From JBLZUR01 sp048565625 (GTDB taxonomy: Bacteria; Pseudomonadota; Alphaproteobacteria; Sphingomonadales; Sphingomonadaceae), in the NCBI RefSeq assembly GCF_048565625.1, contig NZ_JBLZUR010000002.1, positions 1,798,001-1,862,000 on the forward strand: a stretch of DNA of 64,000 nt. Direction: 5' to 3'. Both the position numbers and the translations under genes were made by a program. Every line of letters starts with the position of its first letter. The first letter of the stretch is position 1. A model generated the notes under the pieces. The model was not told the origin of the DNA. It was given only the letters and a program-made list of their open reading frames with translations, and did not search any database. Positions 41,781 to 51,530 of the stretch are shown piece by piece.

Positions 41781-43874
41781 TCAGCGGGTCACCGCCCAGG
41801 TGGTGGCGGCGGCGAGGCCGAGGAGCATCACCAGCGCGTAAGTGTAGACATAGCCCGATTGCAGGCGGGCGGTGAGTCGCTGGCCACCGACGACCAATGC
41901 CGCAGCACCATTCGGGCCGAAGCGGTCGATCGTCCCCTGATCGCCGCGCTTCCACAGGAAACGGCCGATCGCGAAAGCGGGACGCACGAAGACGACGTTG
42001 TACAACTCGTCGAAATACCATTTGTGCAGCAGGAAATCGTAGAGCGCCGAGAACTGCGCCACGAACTTCGCCGGGAAGGAAGGGCTGCGGATATAGGCGA
42101 GCCAGGCGATCAGCAGGCCGGTCAGCATGACGATCGCCGGTGCAAGCTTCACCCACAACGGAACGCCGTGCATCGTGTGCATCAGATCCTCGTTGAAGAA
42201 CAGGCTGCCCTTCCAGAAGCCGGCACCGGTCTCTGCACCGACGAAATACGGCGCGAAGACGAAGCCCGCGAAGATCGCGCCGAGCGACAGGACGCCAAGC
42301 GGGATCAGCATGTTGATCGGGCTTTCATGCGGGTGATAGCCGGCGGTGCCGTGCTTCACCTGATCCGCGCCCGCGTCATGGGCGTGTGGCGAATGGCCGG
42401 CATCCTCCGCGGCGGGATCGTCGTGATGATCGTCATGGCCATGATGACCATGCGCGTCGTGGACCGCGTGCTGGATATGCTCCGACCCTGCCCAGCGGGG
42501 GGTCCCGAAGAAGGTCAGGAAGACGAGCCGCCAGGAATAGAAGCTGGTCAGCAGGGCAGCGAAGATGCCGACGGCAAAGGCGATGCCGCCCGCCTGCGTG
42601 CCGGACGCATAGGCCGCCTCGATGATCGCGTCCTTCGAGTGGAAGCCGGCGAAGCCGAACGCGGGCAGCACGCCAGGGATTTCGATCAGACCGACACCGG
42701 TGATCGCCAGCGTGCCTGCCGTCATCGCCCAGAAGGTCAGCGGGATGTGCTTCCTGAGGCCGCCGTAGAAGCGCATATCCTGTTCATGGTGCATCGCGTG
42801 GATGACCGAGCCCGCTCCAAGGAAAAGCAGCGCCTTGAAGAAGGCGTGGGTGAACAGGTGGAACATCGCCGCGCCATAGGCACCGACCCCGGCGGCGAAG
42901 AACATGTAGCCGAGCTGTGAACAGGTCGAATAGGCGATCACGCGCTTGATGTCGGTCTGCACCGTGCCGACCGTCGCGGCGAACAGCGCGGTGGCGGCAC
43001 CGACGAAGGTGACGACGGTGAGCGCGGTCGGGCTCATCTCGAACATCGGCGACAGGCGGCAGACCATGAACACGCCGGCGGTGACCATCGTCGCGGCGTG
43101 GATCAGAGCGGACACGGGCGTCGGACCCTCCATCGCGTCCGGCAACCAGGTGTGGAGACCGAGCTGCGCCGACTTGCCCATCGCGCCGACGAACAGCAGC
43201 AGGCAGAGCACCGTCATCGTATCCACGCGGCCGCCGAGGAAGCCGATGGTCGAACCGGTCATGCCCGGGGCTGCCGCGAGGATCGCAGGGATCGACACGG
43301 TGCCGAACACCAGGAAGGTGCCGAAGATGCCGAGCGAAAAGCCGAAATCGCCCACCCGGTTGACCACGAAGGCCTTGATCGCCGCCGCGTTGGCTGAGGG
43401 CTTCTTGTACCAGAAACCGATCAGCAGATACGACGCGAGGCCCACGCCTTCCCAGCCGAAGAACATCTGGATCAGGCTGTCCGACGTCACCAACATGAGC
43501 ATCATGAAGGTGAAGAGCGAAAGATAGGCGAAGAAGCGCGGCTGATCCGGATCCTCGGCCATATAGCCCCAGGAGTAGAGGTGGACGAGCGCCGAGACGG
43601 TCGTCACCACCACCAGCATCACCGCCGTCAGCGTGTCCACGCGCAGCGACCAGTCGACGACGAAATCGCCCGACTGGATGAAGGTCAGCACATGGGCGAC
43701 ATATTCGGTGCTGTCGCCCGTCAGGAAGCCGATGAAGATCGGCCAGGCGAGCGCGCAGGAGGCGAACAGGCCACCGGTTGTAATCGCCTTGGACACGGTC
43801 GCGCCAAGGAAGCGCTGACCGAAGCCCGCGACGATCGACGAGATGAGGGGCAGGAAGACGAGAAGCTGGATCAC
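41781..43874 (-). CDS. nuoL: NADH-quinone oxidoreductase subunit L
   Basis: A 697-residue antiporter-like subunit, the largest membrane subunit. It has MFFGWEGVGLASYLLIGFW (channel Glu), GKSAQLGLHTWLPDAMEGPTP and a C-terminal region that forms the lateral helix of the membrane arm. A His/Asp-rich loop (HDAHGHHGHDDHHDDPA, about residues 465-485) inserted before it might bind metal. nuoL lies between nuoK (7-base gap) and nuoM (1-base gap). Confidence 0.96.
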   Translation of the reverse strand: MIQLLVFLPLISSIVAGFGQRFLGATVSKAITTGGLFASCALAWPIFIGFLTGDSTEYVAHVLTFIQSGDFVVDWSLRVDTLTAVMLVVVTTVSALVHLYSWGYMAEDPDQPRFFAYLSLFTFMMLMLVTSDSLIQMFFGWEGVGLASYLLIGFWYKKPSANAAAIKAFVVNRVGDFGFSLGIFGTFLVFGTVSIPAILAAAPGMTGSTIGFLGGRVDTMTVLCLLLFVGAMGKSAQLGLHTWLPDAMEGPTPVSALIHAATMVTAGVFMVCRLSPMFEMSPTALTVVTFVGAATALFAATVGTVQTDIKRVIAYSTCSQLGYMFFAAGVGAYGAAMFHLFTHAFFKALLFLGAGSVIHAMHHEQDMRFYGGLRKHIPLTFWAMTAGTLAITGVGLIEIPGVLPAFGFAGFHSKDAIIEAAYASGTQAGGIAFAVGIFAALLTSFYSWRLVFLTFFGTPRWAGSEHIQHAVHDAHGHHGHDDHHDDPAAEDAGHSPHAHDAGADQVKHGTAGYHPHESPINMLIPLGVLSLGAIFAGFVFAPYFVGAETGAGFWKGSLFFNEDLMHTMHGVPLWVKLAPAIVMLTGLLIAWLAYIRSPSFPAKFVAQFSALYDFLLHKWYFDELYNVVFVRPAFAIGRFLWKRGDQGTIDRFGPNGAAALVVGGQRLTARLQSGYVYTYALVMLLGLAAATTWAVTR

Positions 43875-43881
43875 CGAATGA

Positions 43882-44187
43882 TTACCCCTTCATCCGGTTG
43901 ATGTCGTCGACCGCGATGGTGCCGCGACCGCGAAAGTAGATGACAAGGATTGCAAGGCCGATCGCCGCCTCGCCCGCCGCGACCGTCAGCACGAACATCG
44001 CGAACACCTGGCCCACGAGGTCGTGGAGATAGGCCGAGAAGGCGACGAAGTTGATGTTTACGCTCAACAGGATCAGCTCGATCGCCATCAATATGATGAT
44101 GACGTTCTTCCGGTTGAGGAAGATGCCGAGCACACCGAGCACGAAGAGGATCGCGGAGACGGTTAGGTAGTGCTGAAGTCCGATCAC
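43882..44187 (-). CDS. nuoK: NADH-quinone oxidoreductase subunit K
   Basis: A 101-residue, three-helix membrane subunit. The second helix has MAIELILLSVNINFVAFS with the conserved intramembrane Glu of the E-channel, and the third has GEAAIGLAILVIYFR with the second Glu. It forms part of the proton path between the quinone site and the antiporter subunits. It overlaps nuoJ by ATGA. Confidence 0.96.
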   Translation of the reverse strand: MIGLQHYLTVSAILFVLGVLGIFLNRKNVIIILMAIELILLSVNINFVAFSAYLHDLVGQVFAMFVLTVAAGEAAIGLAILVIYFRGRGTIAVDDINRMKG

Positions 44188-44795
44188 AGCTCGACCCCCT
44201 GCCCGACCGGCTGGTCGATATTGCGCGTGGCGTCTTCAGGCCGACGCTGGTTCTGCTTGGCGATGCGCTGGCCGCGGGTGCCCCCGCGCGCACGGTGCGT
44301 CAGCACGATCGCGCCGATCATGGCGACGAGGAGGACGAGGCCCGCCGCCTCGAAGATGAAGAGGTAGCGGGTGTAGAGCAAAGCCCCCAACGCCTGGATG
44401 TTCGGCACCGCCGCCGGCATCGGCCCCGCGCGGGTCGCAAGCTCGACGCTGCCCGCTGACCAAGCGGCGACCGCAAAGATGATCTCCGCCACCAGAACAA
44501 GTGCGATCAGGATGCCGAGCGGCATGTAGCGCGCGAAGCCGGCGCGCAGCTCCGCGAAGTCGACGTCCAGCATCATGACGACGAACAGGAACAGCACCGC
44601 GACCGCGCCGACATAGACGATGACGAGCAGCATCGCGATGAACTCGGCCCCGCAAAGCAGCATCAGCCCCGCCGCATTGAAGAAGGCGAGGATCAGCCAG
44701 AGCACCGAATGCACCGGATTGCGCGCCGTGATCGTGAGGGTCGCGGACGCGATCACCACGATGGCGAAGAGGTAGAAGGCGATCGTCTGGATCAC
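44184..44795 (-). CDS. nuoJ: NADH-quinone oxidoreductase subunit J
   Basis: A 203-residue membrane subunit with five helices. The third contains IVYVGAVAVLFLFVVMML, whose Tyr/Gly stretch forms the conserved pi-bulge that couples quinone chemistry to proton movement. The last 35 residues are cytoplasmic and basic. It follows nuoI by 33 bases and overlaps nuoK by ATGA. Confidence 0.95.
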   Translation of the reverse strand: MIQTIAFYLFAIVVIASATLTITARNPVHSVLWLILAFFNAAGLMLLCGAEFIAMLLVIVYVGAVAVLFLFVVMMLDVDFAELRAGFARYMPLGILIALVLVAEIIFAVAAWSAGSVELATRAGPMPAAVPNIQALGALLYTRYLFIFEAAGLVLLVAMIGAIVLTHRARGGTRGQRIAKQNQRRPEDATRNIDQPVGQGVEL

Positions 44796-44828
44796 GGTTT
44801 TCTGTCGGTCCCCGAGGTGCTGCGCGGA

Positions 44829-45310
44829 TTAGCGGTAGGGTGCGTCGGTCGCAAGGTTCGCGGCAATGGCGCGCTCCCAGCGGTCGCCGTTCGCGAGCAG
44901 CTTCGACTTGTCGTAGATCAGCTCCTCGCGCGTTTCGGTCGAGAACTCGAAATTGGGCCCCTCGACGATCGCGTCCACCGGGCACGCCTCCTGACAGAAG
45001 CCGCAATAGATGCACTTCGTCATGTCGATGTCGTAGCGCGTGGTGCGGCGGCTGCCGTCGTCGCGCGGTTCGGCCTCGATAGTGATCGCCTGCGCGGGGC
45101 ACACCGCCTCGCACAATTTGCACGCGATGCACCGCTCCTCGCCGTTCGGATAACGGCGGAGCGCATGCTCGCCACGGAAGCGCGGCGAGATCGGGTTCTT
45201 CTCGTAAGGGTAGTTGATCGTGGCCTTGGGCTTGAAGAAGTACCTCAAGGTCAGCGCGTGCGCCTTCACGAACTCCCAGAGGGTGAAGGACTTGATGTAG
45301 TAGGCGAGGC

Positions 45311-45314
<4 letters not shown>
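44829..45314 (-). CDS. nuoI: NADH-quinone oxidoreductase subunit I
   Basis: A 161-residue ferredoxin-like subunit with two 4Fe-4S motifs, CIACKLCEAVCP and CIYCGFCQEACP, which carry clusters N6a and N6b that lead electrons toward the quinone site. The N-terminal helix (SLAYYIKSFTLWEFVKAHAL) anchors it at the membrane face. The start at 45314 overlaps the nuoH stop by ATGA; a longer frame to 45398 is inside nuoH. Confidence 0.96.
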
Positions 45315-46360
<1,046 letters not shown>

Positions 46361-46375
46361 GCACGCACCTTCTTC

Positions 46376-46456
46376 GTCATCCTAGCCAAGGCTGGGATCG
46401 CGCGCGGCAAGCGCGCGCTGATATCCCGAACGATGCCAGCCTTCGCTGGCATGACA
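46376..46456. repeat. Paired-hairpin intergenic repeat between nuoG and nuoH
   Basis: Stems ATCCTAGC-CAAG-GCTGGGAT (46379-46398, one T-G pair) and ATGCCAGC-CTTC-GCTGGCAT (46433-46452), with a GCGCGC hairpin between them. It lies in the middle of the nuo transcript, where it could stabilise or attenuate RNA. Confidence 0.8.
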
Positions 46457-46469
46457 GATCTGTGGTCGA

Positions 46470-48476
46470 TCACTCCGCCGCCTCCAGAAACGCTTCTCCA
46501 TGGAGCAGCTCGGCCGAGCAACGCTGCATCGTCTCGCTGGCGCGGGCGATCGGGTTGGTGAGGTAGAAGTCGGCGATCGGATAGGTGATCTCGCCGGATG
46601 CGGCCGTGTCGAGCGCGGGTGGTGCCCAGTCAAAGCCGGCGAGTTCGCCGATGCGGCCGAGCGCGGGCACTTCGGCTTCCATCGCGACGCGGAGCTGGTC
46701 GAGGCTGTCGAAGCCCAAGCGAACACCCAGCACGTCCGAGAGGGCACGGAAGATCGCCCAATCCTCGCGCGCGTCGCCCGGCGGGAACACCGCGCGGTCG
46801 CCGCGCTGCACCCGGCCCTCCAGGTTCACATAGGTGCCGCTCTTCTCGGTATAGGCCGCAGCGGGGAGGATGATGTCGGCCATCGCCGCACCCTTATCGC
46901 CGTGATGGCCGACATAGACCTTGGTCGCACCCGCCAGCTTGTCCGCCGCGACCTCGTCCGCGCCGAGCAGGAAGACGAGCTTCGGCGCCGCGGCGACGAT
47001 GTCTGCCATCCCCTTCGCCTGCGCATAGCCGAGCATCAGCCCGCCGGTTCGTGCGGCGGTGAAGTGCAGCGCGTTGTACCCGTTCCAGCCGTCCTTGATC
47101 AGGCCGAGCGTCTCGGCGAGGCCGAGCGTCGCACCGTGCGCACCCGCCTTGAAGCCGCCGCCACCCAGGATCAGCGCCGGACGCACGGCCTTACCGAACG
47201 CGTCGGTCACCACCTGAGGCAGGTTCGACAAGAGGCTGAGATCGTTGCCGAGCCAAGTGACCGGATAGGTCAGGTCGACCTCCGGTCCGACCGCGAACAC
47301 CTTGGCGCCGCGCTTCACCGCCTTGCGGATGCGCGTGTTGACCAGCGGCGCTTCCCAGCGGACGTTGGCACCCACCAGCAGCACGACGTCGGCGGTCTCG
47401 ATGCCGGCAATGGTCGTGTTGAAGTTCACCGCCGCCAGGCTGCTGACGTCGTAATCCATGCCGGTCTGACGCCCTTCCAGGAGCGTCGAGCCGAGGTTCG
47501 CCAGCAGCGCCTTGGCGGCATACATCGTCTCGCAATCGACCAGATCGCCCGCGATCGCCGCCACCGACGGTCCGGCGTTCACCGCCCGGATGGCCTCGAA
47601 CGCCTCGCCCCAGCTCACCGCCTCCAGCTTGCCGTTACGACGAACATAGGGCTTGTCCAGACGGCGGCGCACCAGCCCATCGACGGCATGGCGGGTCTTG
47701 TCCGACGCCCATTCCTCGTTGACCAGCTCGTTCACGCGAGGAAGCGCGCGGAGCACCTGAGGGCCCCGGCTGTCGAGGCGGATGTTGGTGCCGACCGCGT
47801 CCATCACATCGATGGCGAAGGTCTTCTTCAGCTCCCATGGCCGCGCCTCGAAGGCGTAGGGCTTGGAGGTGAGCGCACCCACCGGGCAGAGATCGACCAC
47901 ATTGCCGGAGAGTTCGGACGTCACCGCCTTCTCCAAATAAGTCGTGATCTGCATGTTCTCGCCACGGAACAACGCGCCGATCTCCTCGACGCCCGCCACT
48001 TCCTCGGCAAAGCGGACGCAGCGCGTGCACTGGATGCAGCGCGTCATCTGCGTCTTGACGATCGGCCCCATGTATTTCTCGGTGACCGCGCGCTTGTTCT
48101 CGTCATAGCGCGAATGGCCGCGGCCATAGGCGACGGACTGGTCCTGCAGGTCGCATTCGCCGCCCTGATCGCAGATCGGGCAATCCAGCGGGTGGTTGAT
48201 GAGGAGGAACTCCATCACCCCTTCCCGCGCCTTTTTCACCATCTCGGTGGTGGTGAAGATCTCCTGATTCTCGGCGGCGGGCAGCGCGCAGGACGCCTGA
48301 GGCTTCGGCGGCCCCGGCTTCACCTCGACAAGGCACATGCGGCAATTGCCGGCGATCGACAGCCGCTCATGATAGCAGAAGCGCGGGATCTCCCTCCCCG
48401 CCGCCTCGCATGCCTGAAGCACGGTGGCGCCGGCGGGCACCTCGACTTCGACCCCGTCTACCTTGACCTTAGGCAT
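46470..48476 (-). CDS. nuoG: NADH-quinone oxidoreductase subunit G
   Basis: A 668-residue iron-sulfur subunit. The N-terminal 240 residues hold a 2Fe-2S ferredoxin domain (CEAAGREIPRFCYH, GNCRMCLVEV), the His-Cys motif for N5 (HPLDCPICDQGGECDLQD) and the N4 motif CIQCTRCVRFAEEV. The remainder is molybdopterin-oxidoreductase-like but serves only as scaffold. It relays electrons from NuoF toward NuoB and NuoI. It follows nuoF by three bases. Confidence 0.96.
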   Translation of the reverse strand: MPKVKVDGVEVEVPAGATVLQACEAAGREIPRFCYHERLSIAGNCRMCLVEVKPGPPKPQASCALPAAENQEIFTTTEMVKKAREGVMEFLLINHPLDCPICDQGGECDLQDQSVAYGRGHSRYDENKRAVTEKYMGPIVKTQMTRCIQCTRCVRFAEEVAGVEEIGALFRGENMQITTYLEKAVTSELSGNVVDLCPVGALTSKPYAFEARPWELKKTFAIDVMDAVGTNIRLDSRGPQVLRALPRVNELVNEEWASDKTRHAVDGLVRRRLDKPYVRRNGKLEAVSWGEAFEAIRAVNAGPSVAAIAGDLVDCETMYAAKALLANLGSTLLEGRQTGMDYDVSSLAAVNFNTTIAGIETADVVLLVGANVRWEAPLVNTRIRKAVKRGAKVFAVGPEVDLTYPVTWLGNDLSLLSNLPQVVTDAFGKAVRPALILGGGGFKAGAHGATLGLAETLGLIKDGWNGYNALHFTAARTGGLMLGYAQAKGMADIVAAAPKLVFLLGADEVAADKLAGATKVYVGHHGDKGAAMADIILPAAAYTEKSGTYVNLEGRVQRGDRAVFPPGDAREDWAIFRALSDVLGVRLGFDSLDQLRVAMEAEVPALGRIGELAGFDWAPPALDTAASGEITYPIADFYLTNPIARASETMQRCSAELLHGEAFLEAAE

Positions 48477-48479
48477 CGC

Positions 48480-49772
48480 TTACTCCGCCGCCTGCAGTTC
48501 AGGGGCATTACGTTCGTTGATGCGCCGCTCAAGCTCCGGGCGGAAGTGGCGGATCAGGCCCTGAATCGGCCAGGCGGCCGCGTCGCCGAGCGCGCAGATG
48601 GTGTGGCCCTCGACCTGCTTGGTCACCTGCTGGAGCATGTCGATCTCCTCGATCGCGGCATTGCCCTCGCGCAGGCGCTCCATAACGCGCCACATCCAGC
48701 CGGTGCCCTCGCGGCACGGCGTACACTGGCCGCAGCTCTCATGCTTGTAGAAGTACGACAGGCGGCTGATCGCGCGGACGATGTCGGTGGACTTGTCCAT
48801 GACGATCACGGCGGCGGTGCCGAGGCCGGAGCCGACCGCGCGCAGGCCATCAAAGTCCATCGCGACGTTGCGGATCTGATCGCCGGGTACCAGCGGAACC
48901 GACGAGCCGCCGGGGATGACGGCGAGGAGGTTGTCCCAGCCGCCGCGAATGCCGCCGCAATGCTTCTCGATCAGCTCCTCGAACGAGATGCTCATCGCCT
49001 CTTCCACGACGCAGGGCTTGTTCACATGGCCGCTTATCTGGAAGAGCTTGGTGCCCCGATTGTTCTCGTTGCCGAAGCTGGAGAACCAGGCCGCACCGCG
49101 CCGCAGGATCGTCGGGGCAACCGCGATGCTTTCGACATTGTTGACGGTGGTCGGGCAACCGAAGAGGCCGACGCCAGCCGGGAACGGCGGCTTCAGGCGC
49201 GGCTGGCCCTTCTTGCCCTCCAGGCTTTCCAGCATCGCGGTCTCTTCGCCGCAAATGTAGGCACCGGCACCGCGATGGACGAAGACGTCGTAATCGTAGC
49301 CGGAACCGCACGCATTCTTGCCGAGGAAGCCTCTGTCGTAGGCCTGCTGCACGGCCGCGAAGAGTGTCTCCGCTTCCCGGATATACTCGCCACGGATGTA
49401 GATGTACGCCGCCCGCGCACCCATCGCGAAGCCGGCGACCAGAGCGCCCTCGATCAGCTTGTGCGGATCGTGGCGGATGATCTCGCGGTCCTTGCAGGAA
49501 CCTGGCTCGGATTCGTCGGCGTTGATGACCAGGAAGCTCGGCTTACCCGGCTTATTCTCCTTGGGCATGAACGACCATTTCATGCCGGTCGGAAAGCCCG
49601 CCCCGCCACGGCCGCGCAGGCCGGAGTCCTTGATCGTCTGGATGATCGCGTCGCGGCCGAGCGCCAGCAGATCCTTCGTATTGTCCCAGTCGCCGCGCAT
49701 GATCGCGCCGTCTACGCCCCAATCCTGGTAGCCGTAGACGTTGGTGAAGATGCGGTCCTTGTCAGCGAGCAT
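48480..49772 (-). CDS. nuoF: NADH-quinone oxidoreductase subunit F
   Basis: A 430-residue subunit that oxidises NADH. The FMN/NADH region has GLRGRGGAGFPTGMKWSF and VCNADESEPG-type sequence (VINADESEPGSCKDRE). Cluster N3 ligands are in ESCGQCTPCREGTGW, with a distal Cys in HTICALGDA. ATG 49772 is chosen because it overlaps the stop of the small coiled-coil gene (TGATG); GTG 49775 would add one residue. Confidence 0.96.
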   Translation of the reverse strand: MLADKDRIFTNVYGYQDWGVDGAIMRGDWDNTKDLLALGRDAIIQTIKDSGLRGRGGAGFPTGMKWSFMPKENKPGKPSFLVINADESEPGSCKDREIIRHDPHKLIEGALVAGFAMGARAAYIYIRGEYIREAETLFAAVQQAYDRGFLGKNACGSGYDYDVFVHRGAGAYICGEETAMLESLEGKKGQPRLKPPFPAGVGLFGCPTTVNNVESIAVAPTILRRGAAWFSSFGNENNRGTKLFQISGHVNKPCVVEEAMSISFEELIEKHCGGIRGGWDNLLAVIPGGSSVPLVPGDQIRNVAMDFDGLRAVGSGLGTAAVIVMDKSTDIVRAISRLSYFYKHESCGQCTPCREGTGWMWRVMERLREGNAAIEEIDMLQQVTKQVEGHTICALGDAAAWPIQGLIRHFRPELERRINERNAPELQAAE

Positions 49773-49999
49773 CACAGTGCATCCGTGAGGTCTAAGCGGC
49801 GCTCGACACGCGCAAGCCGCTCGTCAAAGCGATCAAGTCGAGCGTTCATTCCTGAGACAGCAATCATCACACCGCCCATATGCTCGTCGAGCGCGGTGAC
49901 GCGCGTCTTCAATTCACGCAGATCACCTTCGAGATTGTCAAAGCGCGCGTTCATGCGGCGAAGCTGTTCAAGCACGAGGTTTTCGACGTTCCCGCTCAC
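49772..49999 (-). CDS. Small coiled-coil protein inserted between nuoE and nuoF
   Basis: A 75-residue, almost entirely heptad-repeat protein (LEQLRRMNARFDNLEGDLRE, then LDRFDERLARVERRLDL). The GTG at 49999 overlaps the nuoE stop (GTGA), and its own stop overlaps the nuoF start (TGATG), so it is translated as part of the complex I operon. It is not a known complex I subunit; an assembly or accessory role is possible. It resembles the 72-residue coiled-coil protein at 15221-15439. Confidence 0.65.
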   Translation of the reverse strand: MSGNVENLVLEQLRRMNARFDNLEGDLRELKTRVTALDEHMGGVMIAVSGMNARLDRFDERLARVERRLDLTDAL

Positions 50000-50667
50000 G
50001 CCCACTCACCCCGATAGTCGTGGTTCTCGTTCACCATCGCGGTCAGCGTAGTCGGGCCACCCAGCGGCTCGACGGTGTGGCGACCCGGCTCCTGCGTGCC
50101 GGTCTTCGGGCTCTCGCCCCGCGCCAGGGCGTCGAGGATCGCGGTGGTGCGGTCGAAGTCGAGATCTTCGAAATTGTCGTCGTTGATCTGGACCATCGGG
50201 GCCGACGCGCAATTGCCCATGCACTCGACCTCGGTCAGCGTGAACAGGCCGTCGGGCGTGGTGCCGCCCTTCTTCAGCCCCTTCGCCTTGCATGCCGCCA
50301 TCACCTCGTCCGACCCGCGCAACATGCAGGGTGTCGTGCCGCAGACCTGGACGTGGAAGCGGCCGACCGGTGCCATGTTGTACATGGTGTAGAAGGACAC
50401 GACCTCCAGCGCGCGGATATAGGGCATGTTCACCTGTTCCGCGACGAACTCGATGACCGGGATCGGCAGCCACCCTTGCGTGTTCGTCTCCGCGCCCACC
50501 TGACGCTGGGCAAGGTCGAGGAGCGGCATCACCGCCGAATGCTCGCGCCCCTTGGGGTAGCGGGCGAGGACCACCTTGGCCTGCTCGGCATTCGCGTCCG
50601 TCCAGGCGAAATTGCCCCAGCGTGCGCGGGTCTCCGCCTCGTCGGGGATCTGCACGGCATCAGCCAT
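49996..50667 (-). CDS. nuoE: NADH-quinone oxidoreductase subunit E
   Basis: A 223-residue thioredoxin-fold 2Fe-2S subunit (cluster N1a). The four ligands are in VCGTTPCMLRG and VECMGNCASAPM. Together with NuoF and NuoG it forms the NADH-oxidising module. The C-terminal 50 residues (ESPKTGTQEPGRHTVEPLGG) are the usual alphaproteobacterial extension. It overlaps the small membrane-protein gene upstream by 8 bases. Confidence 0.95.
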   Translation of the reverse strand: MADAVQIPDEAETRARWGNFAWTDANAEQAKVVLARYPKGREHSAVMPLLDLAQRQVGAETNTQGWLPIPVIEFVAEQVNMPYIRALEVVSFYTMYNMAPVGRFHVQVCGTTPCMLRGSDEVMAACKAKGLKKGGTTPDGLFTLTEVECMGNCASAPMVQINDDNFEDLDFDRTTAILDALARGESPKTGTQEPGRHTVEPLGGPTTLTAMVNENHDYRGEWA

Positions 50668-50914
50668 TGTTCTGCCTTCGCGCGCGTACCCAAGCCACCG
50701 TCTGCACCACCATGTCGATCACGAACAAGCCCAAGAGGATGAGGACCGGCGCCTCCAGCGGCTCCACCGCCCAGGGCCGCACATTATCGCGAAACTCGGG
50801 CGAAAGCAGCATCAGGATGCCGAACAGCACCCACATCACCACGATGCCCTGCAACGGGCGGAAGCGATCGTCGAGGCCCTTGAAGCCACGCCAGAGCGAA
50901 CCGGTGATCCGCAT
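50660..50914 (-). CDS. Small membrane protein inside the nuo operon
   Basis: An 84-residue protein with two transmembrane helices (LQGIVVMWVLFGILMLLSP near residue 30, PVLILLGLFVIDMVVQTVAWV near residue 65) and a basic tail. Its ATG overlaps the upstream stop (TGATG) and it overlaps nuoE by 8 bases, so translation is coupled. It has no recognised domain. Location between nuoD and nuoE suggests an accessory or assembly factor, but that is inference. Confidence 0.65.
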   Translation of the reverse strand: MRITGSLWRGFKGLDDRFRPLQGIVVMWVLFGILMLLSPEFRDNVRPWAVEPLEAPVLILLGLFVIDMVVQTVAWVRARRQNNG

Positions 50915-51201
50915 CAGTAGACCCGCTGGCAATTGTCGGCCCGCCCCTCGGCCGTCGTGCGCACGGCACAGCGGACGAGGATCGGCGAAGAGGAGGACGG
51001 CAGCTTGCCCTGCAGGAACAGCACCTCGGACGCGCAGCTCGCGACCGGCCCGTCGGCGCAACGCCCGGTCAGCGGCGAGGCAGCCTGCACGGTAAAGCCG
51101 TACTGCAGCAGTTGCTGAAGGCTATAGCCCTCCTGTGCGGCGGCGAGGGCGGGCATCGCCAGCAGCGCAGCGGCGGCGGTCGCGATCCGGCCTGCGGTCA
51201 C
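50914..51201 (-). CDS. Small exported protein inside the nuo operon
   Basis: A 95-residue protein with a clear signal peptide (MTAGRIATAAAALLAMPALA, cleavage near AAA-QEG). The mature part is about 72 residues with four Cys (RCADG, SCASE, RCAVR, NCQRV) that could form two disulfides in the periplasm. The GTG start overlaps the preceding stop (GTGA), and its stop overlaps the next start (TGATG). Function unknown; periplasmic location is at odds with the cytoplasmic arm encoded around it. Confidence 0.65.
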   Translation of the reverse strand: MTAGRIATAAAALLAMPALAAAQEGYSLQQLLQYGFTVQAASPLTGRCADGPVASCASEVLFLQGKLPSSSSPILVRCAVRTTAEGRADNCQRVY

Positions 51202-51530
51202 TTCACGAACTCCACGCGCTCGATCAGCTCGTTCTCGAACGAGTAGATCGAGACAACCTCAAACGGTGCGGTTTCGGGCGAGCGGCACACTTCTTCGTGC
51301 AGGACGACGTAATCGCCCAGCTCATAGCTTGCCTTGATGTCCGCCCGGTTCTCGGGAAACTGCGCGAACATCGCCTTCAGGCCGGCGCGCACGCCCTCCC
51401 GCCCTTCGCGCAGCACATCGCCGCGATAGCCCGCCTCGCTTCCCTGCTCGGTGAACATGGCCGCATAGGCGTCGGCATCCTGCGCGTTGTAGAGCGCGAT
51501 CAGCTTCTCGACCGTCGCGAGCTTGCTCAC
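51198..51530 (-). CDS. NTF2-like (SnoaL-fold) protein inside the nuo operon
   Basis: A 110-residue, NTF2-like single domain (VEKLIALYNAQDADAYAAMF at the N-terminal helices, then EVCRSPETAPFEVVSIYSFE and LIERVEFVK in the sheet), cytoplasmic, with no signal peptide. The GTG start at 51530 overlaps the nuoD stop (GTGA). It begins a run of three small non-nuo genes before nuoE. Such domains often bind small ligands; the role here is unknown. Confidence 0.7.
   Translation of the reverse strand: MSKLATVEKLIALYNAQDADAYAAMFTEQGSEAGYRGDVLREGREGVRAGLKAMFAQFPENRADIKASYELGDYVVLHEEVCRSPETAPFEVVSIYSFENELIERVEFVK

Noticed and set aside
46500..50051. Long open frame (about 1180 codons) on the plus strand
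   Set aside because: It runs antisense to nuoG, nuoF and nuoE, whose motifs are unmistakable. Long antisense frames are expected at this GC content.
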